In this document: piece after piece, positions 1-7,628 of the stretch
Numbering within the stretch: position 1 is the stretch's first letter
Layout: each line of letters begins with the position of its first letter
Assembly: GCF_005081185.1 (NCBI RefSeq)
Contig: NZ_CP034870.1
Location: 470,065-487,266, forward strand
Origin: Buchnera aphidicola (Lipaphis pseudobrassicae)
Lineage (GTDB): Bacteria > Pseudomonadota > Gammaproteobacteria > Enterobacterales > Enterobacteriaceae
Reading direction: 5' to 3'
Length of the DNA stretch: 17,202 nt
Position numbers and translations under genes: made by a program
Notes under the pieces: model-generated
The model's input: the letters and a program-made list of their open reading frames with translations, nothing else
Databases searched by the model: none
Told to the model about the DNA's origin: nothing

Positions 1-1166
1 TGTTTAAGTTTTATTTTTTTTAAAATAAAATGTAAATCAGGTAAAATTTTTAGTGTGGACCGCATACGAGTAAAATCATGAGGCAAAGCAGTACGTAAAG
101 CTAATCTAGAATAAATTCTTTCTAAATCATTAACCTGTTGTAGAATAGGTTGCAATTCTTGATAAAATGATCGTAATATTTCCACACTTTGATGACGAGA
201 TTTAACTGAATTAAAATCTTTTAATGGAGCATTTATCCAACGATGCAACATTCTATTTCCCATAGGAGTAACAGTTTTATTTAATATTGAAAATAGAGTG
301 TTTTTAGTTTCTCCTAAAATATTTTGAGTAATTTCTAAATTTTTTCGAGTACTAATATTCATAAAAATGTGATTTTCTATATAATTATTTTTTAATTCTT
401 TAATATGAGGTAAAGAGTTCATATGCATTAATTTAACATATTGAAGTAAACAACCAGCAGGACGTATTATAAAATTATTTTTATCTATACCAAATCCATT
501 TAAATTATGAGTTTTAAATTGTAAAGTTAATAATTTGTATGAAGTTTCTAAATCAAAATCTAACAATGGACGTTTTCGAATACATCTTCTATTTGCAATT
601 AAAAACATATCTAAGAAATTTTCTGGATAAAGTATTTCTTTAGGATTCGTACGTTCAATTTCCGAAAGTAAAGAAATATTACTAAAATGTTGAGAAACAC
701 CAAAAAAACCTAAAGAAAGATCTAAAATAGCATATCCAAATATATTTTTTTCTTTCCAAATACAGGATATAAAATTATCCTCATTAGCTTCAAGAAGAAC
801 TTCATCTGTAATAGTTCCAGGTGTGATAACACGAACTATTTGACGATTTATTAATTTATCTTTATTAGATCGATTTTCTGTTTGATCACAAATAGCAACA
901 GATTCACCTAATTTGACAAGTTTTAATAAATAATAGTTTACTGTATGACATGGAATTCCAGCCATTGGTATAATTTTTTTATTTGAATATCCTTTTTGTG
1001 TCAAAGTAATTTTTAATAGTTCAGAAATGCGTTTTGCATCTTCGTAGAATAACTCATAAAAATCACCCATTTGATAAAAAAGCAAAATATCAGGATATTC
1101 TGATTTTAAAGATAAATATTGCTTGATCATTGGAGTATGATTTGTAAAATTAGTATTAATGTTCAT
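1..1166 (-). CDS. mutS: DNA mismatch repair protein MutS, N-terminal part (runs off the left edge)
   Basis: MutS binds mismatches and small insertion/deletion loops in DNA and recruits MutL. Reading the minus strand from an ATG at 1164-1166, the frame stays open to the window edge, giving about 388 codons of a protein that is about 850 residues in E. coli. The mismatch-binding motif is intact: residues 33-39 read MGDFYEL, placing Phe36 and Glu38 at the E. coli positions. Further conserved blocks are PMAGIPCH (near residue 75), ITPGTI (near 118), NLEITQN (near 275) and VTPMGNRML (near 298), so the mismatch-binding, connector and start of the core/lever domains are present; the ATPase domain lies outside. 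No clear Shine-Dalgarno sequence precedes the start. The gene is divergent from dsbA across a 171-base A+T-rich gap in which I could not pick a convincing promoter. Identification is very secure; completeness cannot be judged. Confidence 0.96.
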   Translation of the reverse strand, partial: MNINTNFTNHTPMIKQYLSLKSEYPDILLFYQMGDFYELFYEDAKRISELLKITLTQKGYSNKKIIPMAGIPCHTVNYYLLKLVKLGESVAICDQTENRSNKDKLINRQIVRVITPGTITDEVLLEANEDNFISCIWKEKNIFGYAILDLSLGFFGVSQHFSNISLLSEIERTNPKEILYPENFLDMFLIANRRCIRKRPLLDFDLETSYKLLTLQFKTHNLNGFGIDKNNFIIRPAGCLLQYVKLMHMNSLPHIKELKNNYIENHIFMNISTRKNLEITQNILGETKNTLFSILNKTVTPMGNRMLHRWINAPLKDFNSVKSRHQSVEILRSFYQELQPILQQVNDLERIYSRLALRTALPHDFTRMRSTLKILPDLHFILKKIKLK

Positions 1167-1337
1167 TTTTTTTATGGAAAATAATTAATATTCTATATTT
1201 ATATGATAAATATTTTAAAGTTTTTATAAAAAATAAAAAAATATTTCATAGTTATATCTTTTTATTTATTTAGAAGATTATTCTATATTCATAAATATAT
1301 ATTTTAAAATTAACAAACAATAAAATTAGGAAACATA

Positions 1338-1966
1338 ATGAAAACTATATTAATATTTCTATTTGGTATACTTCTATCTTTTAATGTCTTATCTTCTGAA
1401 TTTTCTAATCAAAAAGAATATAATATAAAAAAAAAAGTATATGTAATGTGCCTAATGTAATAGAATTTTTTTCATTTTTTTGTCCATATTGTTATGAATT
1501 CGAAAAAACACATAATATGAGAACGTTAATAAAAAAAAATTTTAATAAAAATATAAAAATTCATACATATCATGTTAATTTAATAAAAGGAAAGTTAAGT
1601 TATATTTTAACAAAATCCTGGATAATAGCAGAACAAATGGGGATCGAAGAAAAAATTATGATACCTGTGTTTAGTGGTGTTCAAGAAACCCATACAATTA
1701 ATACTATTAATAGTATAAGACAATTATTTAAAAAAAAAGCAGGAATTAAAGAAAGTATATTCGATAATTTTTGGAATAGTATAACAATCGATATATTAGT
1801 CCAAAAACAAAATCAAGATATTAAAAAATGCAAATTGGAACATGTTCCAACAATGCTTATTAATGGAAAATATATAATTAACTATTCTAATATAGAAGAT
1901 ATTTTCAAAGATAATTTTCCTCAAAAATATATTAAATTAATTAAATTTTTAATTAAAAAAAAATAA
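1338..1966 (+). CDS. dsbA: Thiol:disulfide interchange protein DsbA, frameshifted in an A10 run
   Basis: DsbA is the periplasmic oxidase that introduces disulfide bonds into exported proteins; DsbB normally reoxidises it. The ATG at 1338 follows a good AGGA at 1328-1331 and opens a signal peptide: a hydrophobic run after MKTI ending near LSS, residues 18-20. That frame stops at 1458-1460 after 40 codons. The rest of DsbA lies in the -1 frame, from the A run at 1427-1436 to the TAA at 1964-1966. Adding one A, or a -1 ribosomal slip, joins them into a 209-residue product (E. coli precursor: 208). In it the CPYC active site starts at Cys49, the same precursor position as in E. coli, and the cis-proline loop VPTM sits near 170. 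A GTG at 1448 could start the downstream frame, but would give a protein with no signal peptide. The gene is either a pseudogene in progress or expressed through slippage; conservation beyond the break favours the latter. Confidence 0.88.
1427..1436 (+). repeat. A10 homopolymer that carries the dsbA frameshift
   Basis: Ten consecutive A between TAT and GTAT. In the frame of the dsbA start it reads ATA AAA AAA AAA GTA and leads to a stop at 1458. With eleven A it would read on as AAA AGT ATA TGT AAT GTG CCT into the conserved DsbA body. Runs of this length are known sites of RNA polymerase slippage in Buchnera, and A AAA AAA is also slippery for ribosomes, so this may be a point of partial rescue. 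A sequencing or assembly error in the run is the main alternative. Confidence 0.85.
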
Positions 1967-2118
1967 ATATTATTTTCTATACAATTCAAAAAAATATCTT
2001 TAATTAGAATATTATATCAATAAAAATTTTTAATGGATACTAAATGAATATTACTTATATAAGTTTTTAAAACTAAAATAGTTTTTTATTTTAAAAATAT
2101 AAAAAAATTTGAATATCG

Positions 2119-2123
2119 AAGGA
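2119..2123 (+). promoter_or_regulatory. Ribosome binding site that decides the polA start
   Basis: AAGGA lies six bases upstream of the ATG at 2130. This favours the ATG over a TTG at 2109 in the same frame, which has no such site. The ATG start also puts the first catalytic Asp (IIIIDGS) at residue 12, close to Asp13 of E. coli PolA. Confidence 0.7.
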
Positions 2124-2129
2124 AAAAAT

Positions 2130-2984
2130 ATGGATCAAATAAAAAAACCTATTATCATAATAGATGGAAGTCTATATTTATATACTTCTTATTATGGGTT
2201 TCGCGATTTTAAAAATAATGCAGGAGAACCATGTGGAGCTATATATGGTATGTTAAGAATGATAAATAATATTTTAAAAAAATATTATTATTCTAGAAAA
2301 TTAATTGTAATCTTTGATTCCTCTAAAATCACTTTTAGAAAAGAAATATTCAAAGATTATAAGAGTAATAGATTACCAATGCCAAATTCACTATATATTC
2401 AAATAAAACCTCTTTTTGAAATATTAACAAAAATAGGAATTAAAATATTAAGTATTCCAGGAATAGAAGCAGATGATATTATTGGTAGTTTATCGTCTAA
2501 ATTAGAACAAGCAGGAGAAAAAATATTAATTGTAAGTCACGATAAAGATATGTTACAACTTGTAACAAAAAATATTTTTATATTAAACAAAAAAAAATAC
2601 ATTATTACGCCAAAAACAATACAAGATGAATATGGTATTAAACCAAAAGAATATATTGATTTTTTAGCATTAATCGGGGATACTTCAGATAATATCCCAG
2701 GTGTGCCTAAGATAGGAATAAAAACTGCATTATTCTTATTAAAGAAATTTTATAATATTAAAAATATTTATAATAATATTGAAAAAATACCATTTTTACC
2801 ATTTAAAAACGCTAAAAATATCGCCATTCAACTCAATAATTATAAAGATGTCGCTTTTCTTTCGTATAAACTAGCAAAAATAAAACTGGATATTCCTATT
2901 AATATAAAACTACAAGATATGCATTTAACAAAATCTTGCACTGAAAAATTATTTAGATTTTTAACATCTATTTTTAACAGATAA
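2130..2984 (+). CDS. polA: PolA reduced to its 5'-3' exonuclease (flap nuclease) domain
   Basis: This 284-residue protein corresponds to the N-terminal 5' nuclease domain of DNA polymerase I, which removes RNA primers and flaps during Okazaki-fragment maturation and repair. The acidic metal-binding motifs are visible: IIDGS (about 10-14), the VIFDSS region (near 60), GIEADDIIG (near 110), SHDKDM (near 136) and GDTSDNIPGVP (near 183). The block FRKEIFKDYKS with PMP after it matches PolA better than the paralogue Xni, and the neighbours dsbA and engB are those of E. coli polA. The gene ends at TAA 2982-2984 right after the nuclease domain. The proofreading and polymerase domains, roughly 640 residues in E. 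coli, are absent, and engB follows directly on the other strand, so no remnant remains. This truncated form is known from other Buchnera. Gap filling must then rely on another polymerase, presumably Pol III (inference). Confidence 0.95.
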   Translation: MDQIKKPIIIIDGSLYLYTSYYGFRDFKNNAGEPCGAIYGMLRMINNILKKYYYSRKLIVIFDSSKITFRKEIFKDYKSNRLPMPNSLYIQIKPLFEILTKIGIKILSIPGIEADDIIGSLSSKLEQAGEKILIVSHDKDMLQLVTKNIFILNKKKYIITPKTIQDEYGIKPKEYIDFLALIGDTSDNIPGVPKIGIKTALFLLKKFYNIKNIYNNIEKIPFLPFKNAKNIAIQLNNYKDVAFLSYKLAKIKLDIPINIKLQDMHLTKSCTEKLFRFLTSIFNR

Positions 2985-2995
2985 AATATCTTTTT
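2979..2995 (+). terminator. Small hairpin with T tail at the end of polA
   Basis: AGATA and TATCT form a 5-bp stem with a three-base AAA loop, followed by TTTT. It overlaps the polA stop codon and sits between the convergent polA and engB genes, which are 20 bases apart. The stem is short and A+T rich, so it would be weak; in such composition it may be chance. Confidence 0.25.
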
Positions 2996-3004
2996 AAATT
3001 ATTA

Positions 3005-3628
3005 TTAAATAATCGTAAAAGAAATATATTTATTATACCAGTGATTCAATTTTTGTTCTAATTCTCTAATGCCTATCTTTTTATGCGATGAAAATAATTG
3101 TATTTGAAAAAAGTTTTTTAATAATAAATTCAGTTTTTCGTATACTTTTTTAAATTGAATATTTTGCTGATATATTTTAACTTTATCGCATTTGCTTAAT
3201 AGTACTAAAACAAATATTTTATTTTGCATTGCAATATTGATTATTTTTTGATCAAGTGTTTTGAAAGGATATCTAATATCCATTAGTAAAATTAAACATT
3301 TTAATTGTTTTCGTGTTTTTAAATAGTTATATATTATCTTTTTTAGTTTATTTTTAATTAATAAAGAAACTTTAGAATAACCATATCCAGGAAGATCAAC
3401 GATTCTAAAATCTGAAGATACTTCAAAAAAGTTAATTAATTGAGTTCTGCCAGGAAGTTTGCTGCAACGTGCTAACTTATTTTGATTGGTTAAGGCGTTT
3501 ATAGCACTAGATTTACCTGAATTAGAACAACCAAAAAATGCAATTTCAATACCATCTTGAATGTCTATATCAGCAACTTTAGCATAACTTTTTAAAAACT
3601 TTGTTTTATGAAAATTTAATAAATTCAA
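3005..3628 (-). CDS. engB: Ribosome-biogenesis GTPase EngB (YihA/YsxC)
   Basis: EngB is a small essential TRAFAC-class GTPase acting in large-subunit ribosome assembly. The 207-residue protein shows the GTPase motifs in order: G1 GCSNSGKS at 33-40, the GRTQLINFFEV stretch that follows the switch region, G3 DLPGYGY near residue 78, G4 LSKCDK near 144 (the usual form is TKxD) and a G5-like FSSHKK near 180. Length is close to the 210 residues of E. coli YihA. The start is a TTG at 3626-3628 (minus strand), chosen because AGGAA lies seven bases upstream, an in-frame TAA sits just beyond, and the N-terminus NLLNFHKTKF aligns with E. coli NLNYQQTHF. It is convergent with polA, keeping the E. coli polA-engB neighbourhood, but Spot 42 RNA (spf), which lies between them in E. 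coli, has no room here. Confidence 0.95.
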   Translation of the reverse strand: MNLLNFHKTKFLKSYAKVADIDIQDGIEIAFFGCSNSGKSSAINALTNQNKLARCSKLPGRTQLINFFEVSSDFRIVDLPGYGYSKVSLLIKNKLKKIIYNYLKTRKQLKCLILLMDIRYPFKTLDQKIINIAMQNKIFVLVLLSKCDKVKIYQQNIQFKKVYEKLNLLLKNFFQIQLFSSHKKIGIRELEQKLNHWYNKYISFTII

Positions 3629-3635
3629 AATTTAA

Positions 3636-3640
3636 TTCCT
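3636..3640 (-). promoter_or_regulatory. Ribosome binding site supporting the TTG start of engB
   Basis: On the minus strand this reads AGGAA, seven bases upstream of the TTG at 3628-3626. No ATG exists near the conserved N-terminus, so the site is the main reason to accept TTG as the start. Confidence 0.6.
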
Positions 3641-3791
3641 AATTGTTGAATTATCAAGAACTACTAGTTTAAGAAATTTTTTTATAAAATATTAATCATC
3701 TTAATGAGATCATATATACTTTATAAGATAGTTAATCTTTTCTCAAAATTCTATTCATATCTAATCTATAACTTATCTTTTCTACTCATTA

Positions 3792-3797
3792 TATAAT
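3792..3797 (+). promoter_or_regulatory. Possible -10 box for typA
   Basis: TATAAT, an exact consensus -10 hexamer, lies 21 bases upstream of the typA ATG in the 190-base divergent gap between engB and typA. No TTGACA-like -35 sits at the proper distance; the corresponding bases are about TAACTT. In DNA this rich in A+T such a hexamer is expected often, so it is only a candidate. Confidence 0.25.
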
Positions 3798-3818
3798 AAT
3801 TTTTTAAAAGGAAAAAAT

Positions 3819-5648
3819 ATGCATAAAAATATAAGAAACATTGCAATTATAGCACATGTTGACCATGGAAAAACTACATTGCTTGACAAACTATTAGAAC
3901 AATCAGGAACTTTTCAAAAACATGAAGAAAAAACTGAAAGAATTATGGATTCTAATGATTTAGAAAAAGAAAGAGGTATTACAATTTTATCTAAAAATAC
4001 TTCTATTAAATGGAAAAATTATAAAATTAATATAGTAGATACACCTGGTCATGCTGATTTTGGTGGAGAAGTAGAACGTGTAATGTCAATGGTAGATTCA
4101 GTTCTTTTAGTAGTAGATGCATTAGATGGACCTATGCCTCAAACAAGATTTGTAACTGAAAAAGCATTTAAATATGGTTTAAACCCTATTGTTGTGATTA
4201 ATAAAATTGATAGAATCAACTCTCGTCCTGATTGGGTAGTAGACCAAATTTTTGATCTTTTTGTCAATCTTAATGCTAATGATCAACAACTTGATTTTCC
4301 TATTATTTATACTTCTGCAATTCTAGGTACTTCAGGAACGGATTATTTAAAAATGGAAAATGATATGACTCCATTATATCAATCTATTATTAGATATGCC
4401 CCTGCTCCAAATGTTGATCCTAGTCAAAAATTTCAAATGCAAATTTCACAACTTGATTATAGTAATTATTTAGGAGTTATAGGAGTTGGACGTGTTAAGC
4501 AAGGATGTATAAAACCAAATGATCAAGTAGTAATTATTGATAGTTTTGGTAAAACTCGAAATGGAAAAATCAATAAAGTTTTAAATTATTTTGGACTAAA
4601 AAGAATTGATATAGAGAAAGGTAATGCAGGAGATATAATTGCTCTTACAGGTCTTAATAAATTAAATATTTCTGATACAATTTGTGATCCAGATAATTTA
4701 AAACCTTTACCTGCATTAAGTATAGATGAACCAACAGTAAACATGTTTTTTTCAGTAAATACATCTCCTTTTTCAGGAAATGAAGGAAAATATATTACAT
4801 CTCGTCAAATTTTAGAACGATTAAAAAAAGAAACTGTGCATAATGTTGCATTGCAAATCAAGGAAACAAAAGATTCAAATGTTTTTTCTGTTTCTGGACG
4901 TGGTGAATTGCATTTATCTATATTAATTGAAAATATGCGTCGTGAAGGATTTGAACTAGAAGTATCACGTCCTAAAATAATTTTTCGAGAAATTAATGGA
5001 ATAAAGAAAGAACCATTTGAAAATGTTATATTAGATATTGAAGAAAAAAATCAAGGAAACGTTATGAAATTCATAGGAGAAAGAAAAGGTGAATTAAAAA
5101 ATATGATAATAAATCAAAATAAAAGAGTACGTTTAGAGTATATATTATCTAGCAGAGCATTAATTGGATTTCGTGCAGAATTTATGAGCATCACTTCTGG
5201 AACAGGACTTTGTTATTCATCTTTTAGTCATTATAATAATTTTCAAAATAATGATATTGGACAAAGAAAAAATGGAGTTTTAATTGCTAATAGTACGGGT
5301 ATAGCTATTGGATTCTCTTTATTTAATTTACAAGAACGAGGAAAATTGTTTATTGGACATGGAACCAAAGTATATGAAGGACAAATAATAGGACTTCATA
5401 ATCGTTCTAACGATTTAACCGTAAATTGCCTAACAGGAAAAAAATTAACTAATATGAGAGCTTCTGGTACTGATGAAGCAATTGTTTTAACGACTCCTAT
5501 TAATTTTACACTTGAAGAAGCATTAGGATTTATAAACGATGATGAACTTGTAGAAGTAACACCAAATGCTATAAGATTACGAAAACGTTATTTGAAAGAA
5601 AATGAAAGAAAAAGATTTTATCGTAATAAAAATTCTGAGTTAAATTAA
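3819..5648 (+). CDS. typA: Translational GTPase TypA/BipA
   Basis: TypA (BipA) is an EF-G-like GTPase that binds ribosomes and helps large-subunit assembly and translation under stress. The 609-residue protein matches the E. coli length (607). GTPase motifs: G1 AHVDHGKTT at 12-20, a switch I region with ERGITI near 51-56, G3 DTPGHADFGGE from residue 74, G4 NKID at 128-131 and TSA of G5 near 167. Domain II, the EF-G-like domains III and V (SGRGELHLSILIE near 360) and the TypA-specific C-terminus (HGTKVYEGQIIG near 515, NMRASGTDEA near 545) follow. The start ATG has AAAAGGA upstream with good spacing. It is divergent from engB and convergent with gmk, so it is probably a single-gene transcript. 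In E. coli it lies in the same region as polA and engB. No oddity seen. Confidence 0.97.
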   Translation: MHKNIRNIAIIAHVDHGKTTLLDKLLEQSGTFQKHEEKTERIMDSNDLEKERGITILSKNTSIKWKNYKINIVDTPGHADFGGEVERVMSMVDSVLLVVDALDGPMPQTRFVTEKAFKYGLNPIVVINKIDRINSRPDWVVDQIFDLFVNLNANDQQLDFPIIYTSAILGTSGTDYLKMENDMTPLYQSIIRYAPAPNVDPSQKFQMQISQLDYSNYLGVIGVGRVKQGCIKPNDQVVIIDSFGKTRNGKINKVLNYFGLKRIDIEKGNAGDIIALTGLNKLNISDTICDPDNLKPLPALSIDEPTVNMFFSVNTSPFSGNEGKYITSRQILERLKKETVHNVALQIKETKDSNVFSVSGRGELHLSILIENMRREGFELEVSRPKIIFREINGIKKEPFENVILDIEEKNQGNVMKFIGERKGELKNMIINQNKRVRLEYILSSRALIGFRAEFMSITSGTGLCYSSFSHYNNFQNNDIGQRKNGVLIANSTGIAIGFSLFNLQERGKLFIGHGTKVYEGQIIGLHNRSNDLTVNCLTGKKLTNMRASGTDEAIVLTTPINFTLEEALGFINDDELVEVTPNAIRLRKRYLKENERKRFYRNKNSELN

Positions 5649-5694
5649 AAGTTTTTAACTTTAAAAAAATAAAAATATAATTGAATATTATTAA

Positions 5695-5729
5695 TTATAT
5701 AATTCTATTTAATCAATAGAATTATATAA
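5695..5729. terminator. Perfect 15-bp hairpin between convergent typA and gmk
   Basis: The arms 5695-5709 and 5715-5729 are exact reverse complements (TTATATAATTCTATT and its complement) separated by the five-base loop TAATC. Flanking bases can pair further with bulges (TTGAATATT on the left, AATATTTTCAA on the right). It is the strongest inverted repeat I found and lies exactly in the 109-base gap where the two convergent transcripts meet, so a bidirectional terminator or 3'-end stabiliser is the natural reading. The stem is almost entirely A-U and lacks a clean U tract, so it is not a classical strong terminator. Confidence 0.55.
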
Positions 5730-5757
5730 AATATTTTCAATATTATTTCATAAATCA

Positions 5758-6381
5758 TTAACGTTTTAATAAATTAGAAATTAATTCACCATATTTATTT
5801 TTTTGATGTAATAAACATAAATGTTCAGCAGCAATAATAGTTGTTAAATCATTTATTGCTCGTGTAAAATCATCATTAATTATCAAATAATCATATTCTA
5901 AATAATGTTCCATTTCATCTACCGCTTTCTCCATTCTTTTAGCAATTACTGTATCACTATCTTGACCTCTATTCCTCAATCGTTTATATAATGCATCTTT
6001 AGATGGTGGTAATAAAAAAATACTTTTTGATTCAGGCATTTTATATCGGATTTGTTTAGCTCCTTGCCAATCAATATCAAGAAAAACATCAATTCCAGAA
6101 AGTAACATCTTTTCAATAAATTCACGAGAAGTTCCATAATAATGGCTAAAAACTTTTGCATATTCTAAGAATGATTCTTGTTCAATCATTATTTGAAATT
6201 CTTTATTAGAAACAAAATAATAATGTTCTCCATGTAATTCACCAGGTCGTATAACACGAGTAGTATGAGAAATGGACACTTTAATATCACGTAAAGATTT
6301 TGATTGTAATAATCCTCGAATTAAACTTGACTTGCCTGTACCACTTGGTGCCGAAATAATAAAAAGGATCCCTAGAGACAT
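5758..6381 (-). CDS. gmk: Guanylate kinase
   Basis: Gmk phosphorylates GMP (and dGMP) to GDP with ATP, an essential cytoplasmic step in guanine nucleotide supply. The 207 residues equal the E. coli length. The P-loop APSGTGKSS is at 11-19; the GMP-binding block [20 protein letters not shown] begins near residue 38; YGTSRE is near 83, and the [11 protein letters not shown] block is near 103-113. The lid-region [13 protein letters not shown] is near 138-150. The ATG at 6379-6381 (minus strand) has no obvious Shine-Dalgarno site, but the N-terminus aligns with E. coli and no better start exists. It lies 110 bases downstream of ygfZ on the same strand, with an A+T palindrome between. In E. coli it is not next to either neighbour, so its place here reflects rearrangement. 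Confidence 0.97.
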   Translation of the reverse strand: MSLGILFIISAPSGTGKSSLIRGLLQSKSLRDIKVSISHTTRVIRPGELHGEHYYFVSNKEFQIMIEQESFLEYAKVFSHYYGTSREFIEKMLLSGIDVFLDIDWQGAKQIRYKMPESKSIFLLPPSKDALYKRLRNRGQDSDTVIAKRMEKAVDEMEHYLEYDYLIINDDFTRAINDLTTIIAAEHLCLLHQKNKYGELISNLLKR

Positions 6382-6419
6382 GATGTTTAAGAAATTAATT
6401 TTAAATAAAATAAATGTAA

Positions 6420-6440
6420 ATATTTTATATTATAAAATAT
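6420..6440. repeat. 21-base A+T palindrome between ygfZ and gmk
   Basis: ATATTTTATA, one central T, then TATAAAATAT: a perfect inverted repeat containing only A and T. It could fold as a 9-bp stem with a three-base loop. On the minus strand it lies downstream of the ygfZ stop and upstream of gmk, followed by a T-rich stretch, so it might end ygfZ transcripts. Low-complexity composition makes chance a real possibility. Confidence 0.35.
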
Positions 6441-6491
6441 AAATATCGTTATTATAGAAACTGATTTAACAATAATATTGTTTATATAAAA

Positions 6492-7454
6492 CTATATTAG
6501 TTGTATGAAAAAAATATTTTCAAATCCATATATCCTAAATAAGTTATTGATATTTACAGATTTATAAAGAACCACTTGTATCAACATTTCTTCTGAATTA
6601 ACATGAACTAAAGACAATAAAACACCTATTTTACACCATTTTTCTTCCAATTTAATTTCAATAAAAGAATTTATTTCAGGAAATATATTTCCTTTTCCGA
6701 TTAAACAATATAAGTGATATTTATTTAAATTTTTAAAAAATATTCGTGCTATTGTTTCCTGTCCGTAATAACATCCTTTATTGAAGCTAATAGCTTCAAG
6801 CTTATCTAAATTAATTGCCTGCGGTGTAAATTTTTTAGAACATTGTTCATCAATAATAGGAAAACCAGACTCAATCTCTAATGATAACCATTGTTTGCTA
6901 TCATTAAATAAAATTGTTTTATTTATACTATTTTTTAAAAATAAAAAATCTGATGCAGTTAAAACTAATAGAAATCGTTCTATTGGTTTTGAAATACATA
7001 ATATAGTTTTTTTATATTCGTGAATTATTGATAAATTTAAATCTGGTATTTTATCAAAAAAATTTAATAAAAATGATCTAGAATGTAAACCTGCAATTCC
7101 TATTAAGTAAATATCATTTAATTCATAAATTTTTATTTTTGAAAAAATAGAATATTTTTGTAGTTCTTTTATTTGTACTTTAGAAATGCTTTTTCTTTGT
7201 ATATAACCATAACCGTCACGATAATGAAATAAACGCATAGTACTCCATACTTTTCCATTAAAATTACAATGTGCACAAAATGTATGATTGGTTTCTTTTA
7301 GAAGTTTCATATCAATTGTTAACTGATTTTGAAGATATTTTTTAGCATCACATCCTTCTACATAGACGAAAGACCATTCTTCTAATAACATTAGAGTTAA
7401 TGGTATCTTATATGATGGATAAATTGCGTTTTTTGATAATGTAGATAATGACAT
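6492..7454 (-). CDS. ygfZ: Folate-binding Fe-S cluster maintenance protein YgfZ
   Basis: YgfZ is a folate-binding, GcvT-like protein that maintains certain Fe-S enzymes; in E. coli its loss lowers activity of the tRNA methylthiolase MiaB, whose gene is also in this window. The 320-residue product carries the family signature K-G-C-Y-x-G-Q-E with Lys226 and Cys228 at the same numbers as in E. coli (326 residues). The N-terminal PLTLMLLEEW block also aligns. The ATG at 7452-7454 is chosen because AAGGAGT lies six bases upstream; a TTG 33 bases further out in the same frame has no such support. The stop is TAG. It is divergent from prfB, an orientation also found in E. coli, where the two are near neighbours. 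Confidence 0.95.
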   Translation of the reverse strand: MSLSTLSKNAIYPSYKIPLTLMLLEEWSFVYVEGCDAKKYLQNQLTIDMKLLKETNHTFCAHCNFNGKVWSTMRLFHYRDGYGYIQRKSISKVQIKELQKYSIFSKIKIYELNDIYLIGIAGLHSRSFLLNFFDKIPDLNLSIIHEYKKTILCISKPIERFLLVLTASDFLFLKNSINKTILFNDSKQWLSLEIESGFPIIDEQCSKKFTPQAINLDKLEAISFNKGCYYGQETIARIFFKNLNKYHLYCLIGKGNIFPEINSFIEIKLEEKWCKIGVLLSLVHVNSEEMLIQVVLYKSVNINNLFRIYGFENIFFIQLI

Positions 7455-7460
7455 TTTTTT

Positions 7461-7467
7461 ACTCCTT
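7461..7467 (-). promoter_or_regulatory. Strong ribosome binding site of ygfZ
   Basis: On the minus strand this reads AAGGAGT, the best Shine-Dalgarno match in the window, six bases before the ATG at 7454-7452. It fixes the ygfZ start. Confidence 0.75.
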
Positions 7468-7540
7468 AAAAATGTACTTAAAATCAAAATAAATAAACTT
7501 ATTTAAAATAATCTATATAATAAAATATATAAATTTTTAT

Positions 7541-7568
7541 TTGTAAGAAATCATACATTAAATATACT
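7541..7568 (+). promoter_or_regulatory. Candidate sigma-70 promoter for prfB
   Basis: TTGTAA (7541-7546), a 16-base spacer, then TATACT (7563-7568), inside the 174-base gap between divergent ygfZ and prfB. Four of six bases match the -35 and five of six the -10 consensus. It would give a leader of roughly 55 bases before the prfB ATG and could drive prfB-lysS. A+T-rich composition keeps confidence moderate. Confidence 0.4.
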
Positions 7569-7628
7569 TAAAAAGTTTTTATTACTAATATAATTAACAA
7601 AACACTATAAAACAATATTGGATGAAAT

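Noticed and set aside
1167..1337. Promoters or a small RNA in the mutS/dsbA divergent gap
   Set aside because: Several TATA-like stretches but no -35 at a proper distance and no stable stem; nothing can be supported.
1448..1966. A stand-alone 172-residue DsbA-like protein starting at GTG 1448
   Set aside because: It would lack the signal peptide found just upstream in another frame and so could not reach the periplasm; no ribosome binding site precedes the GTG. A frameshifted full gene explains the data better.
2985..3004. Spot 42 RNA (spf), which lies between polA and engB in E. coli
   Set aside because: Only 20 bases separate the two genes; there is no room for it.
5976..6161. Short open frame within gmk in another frame of the same strand
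   Set aside because: Overlaps the conserved Gmk core; composition-driven shadow.
6781..7023. Open frame on the + strand inside ygfZ
   Set aside because: Shadow of ygfZ on the opposite strand; no family resemblance.
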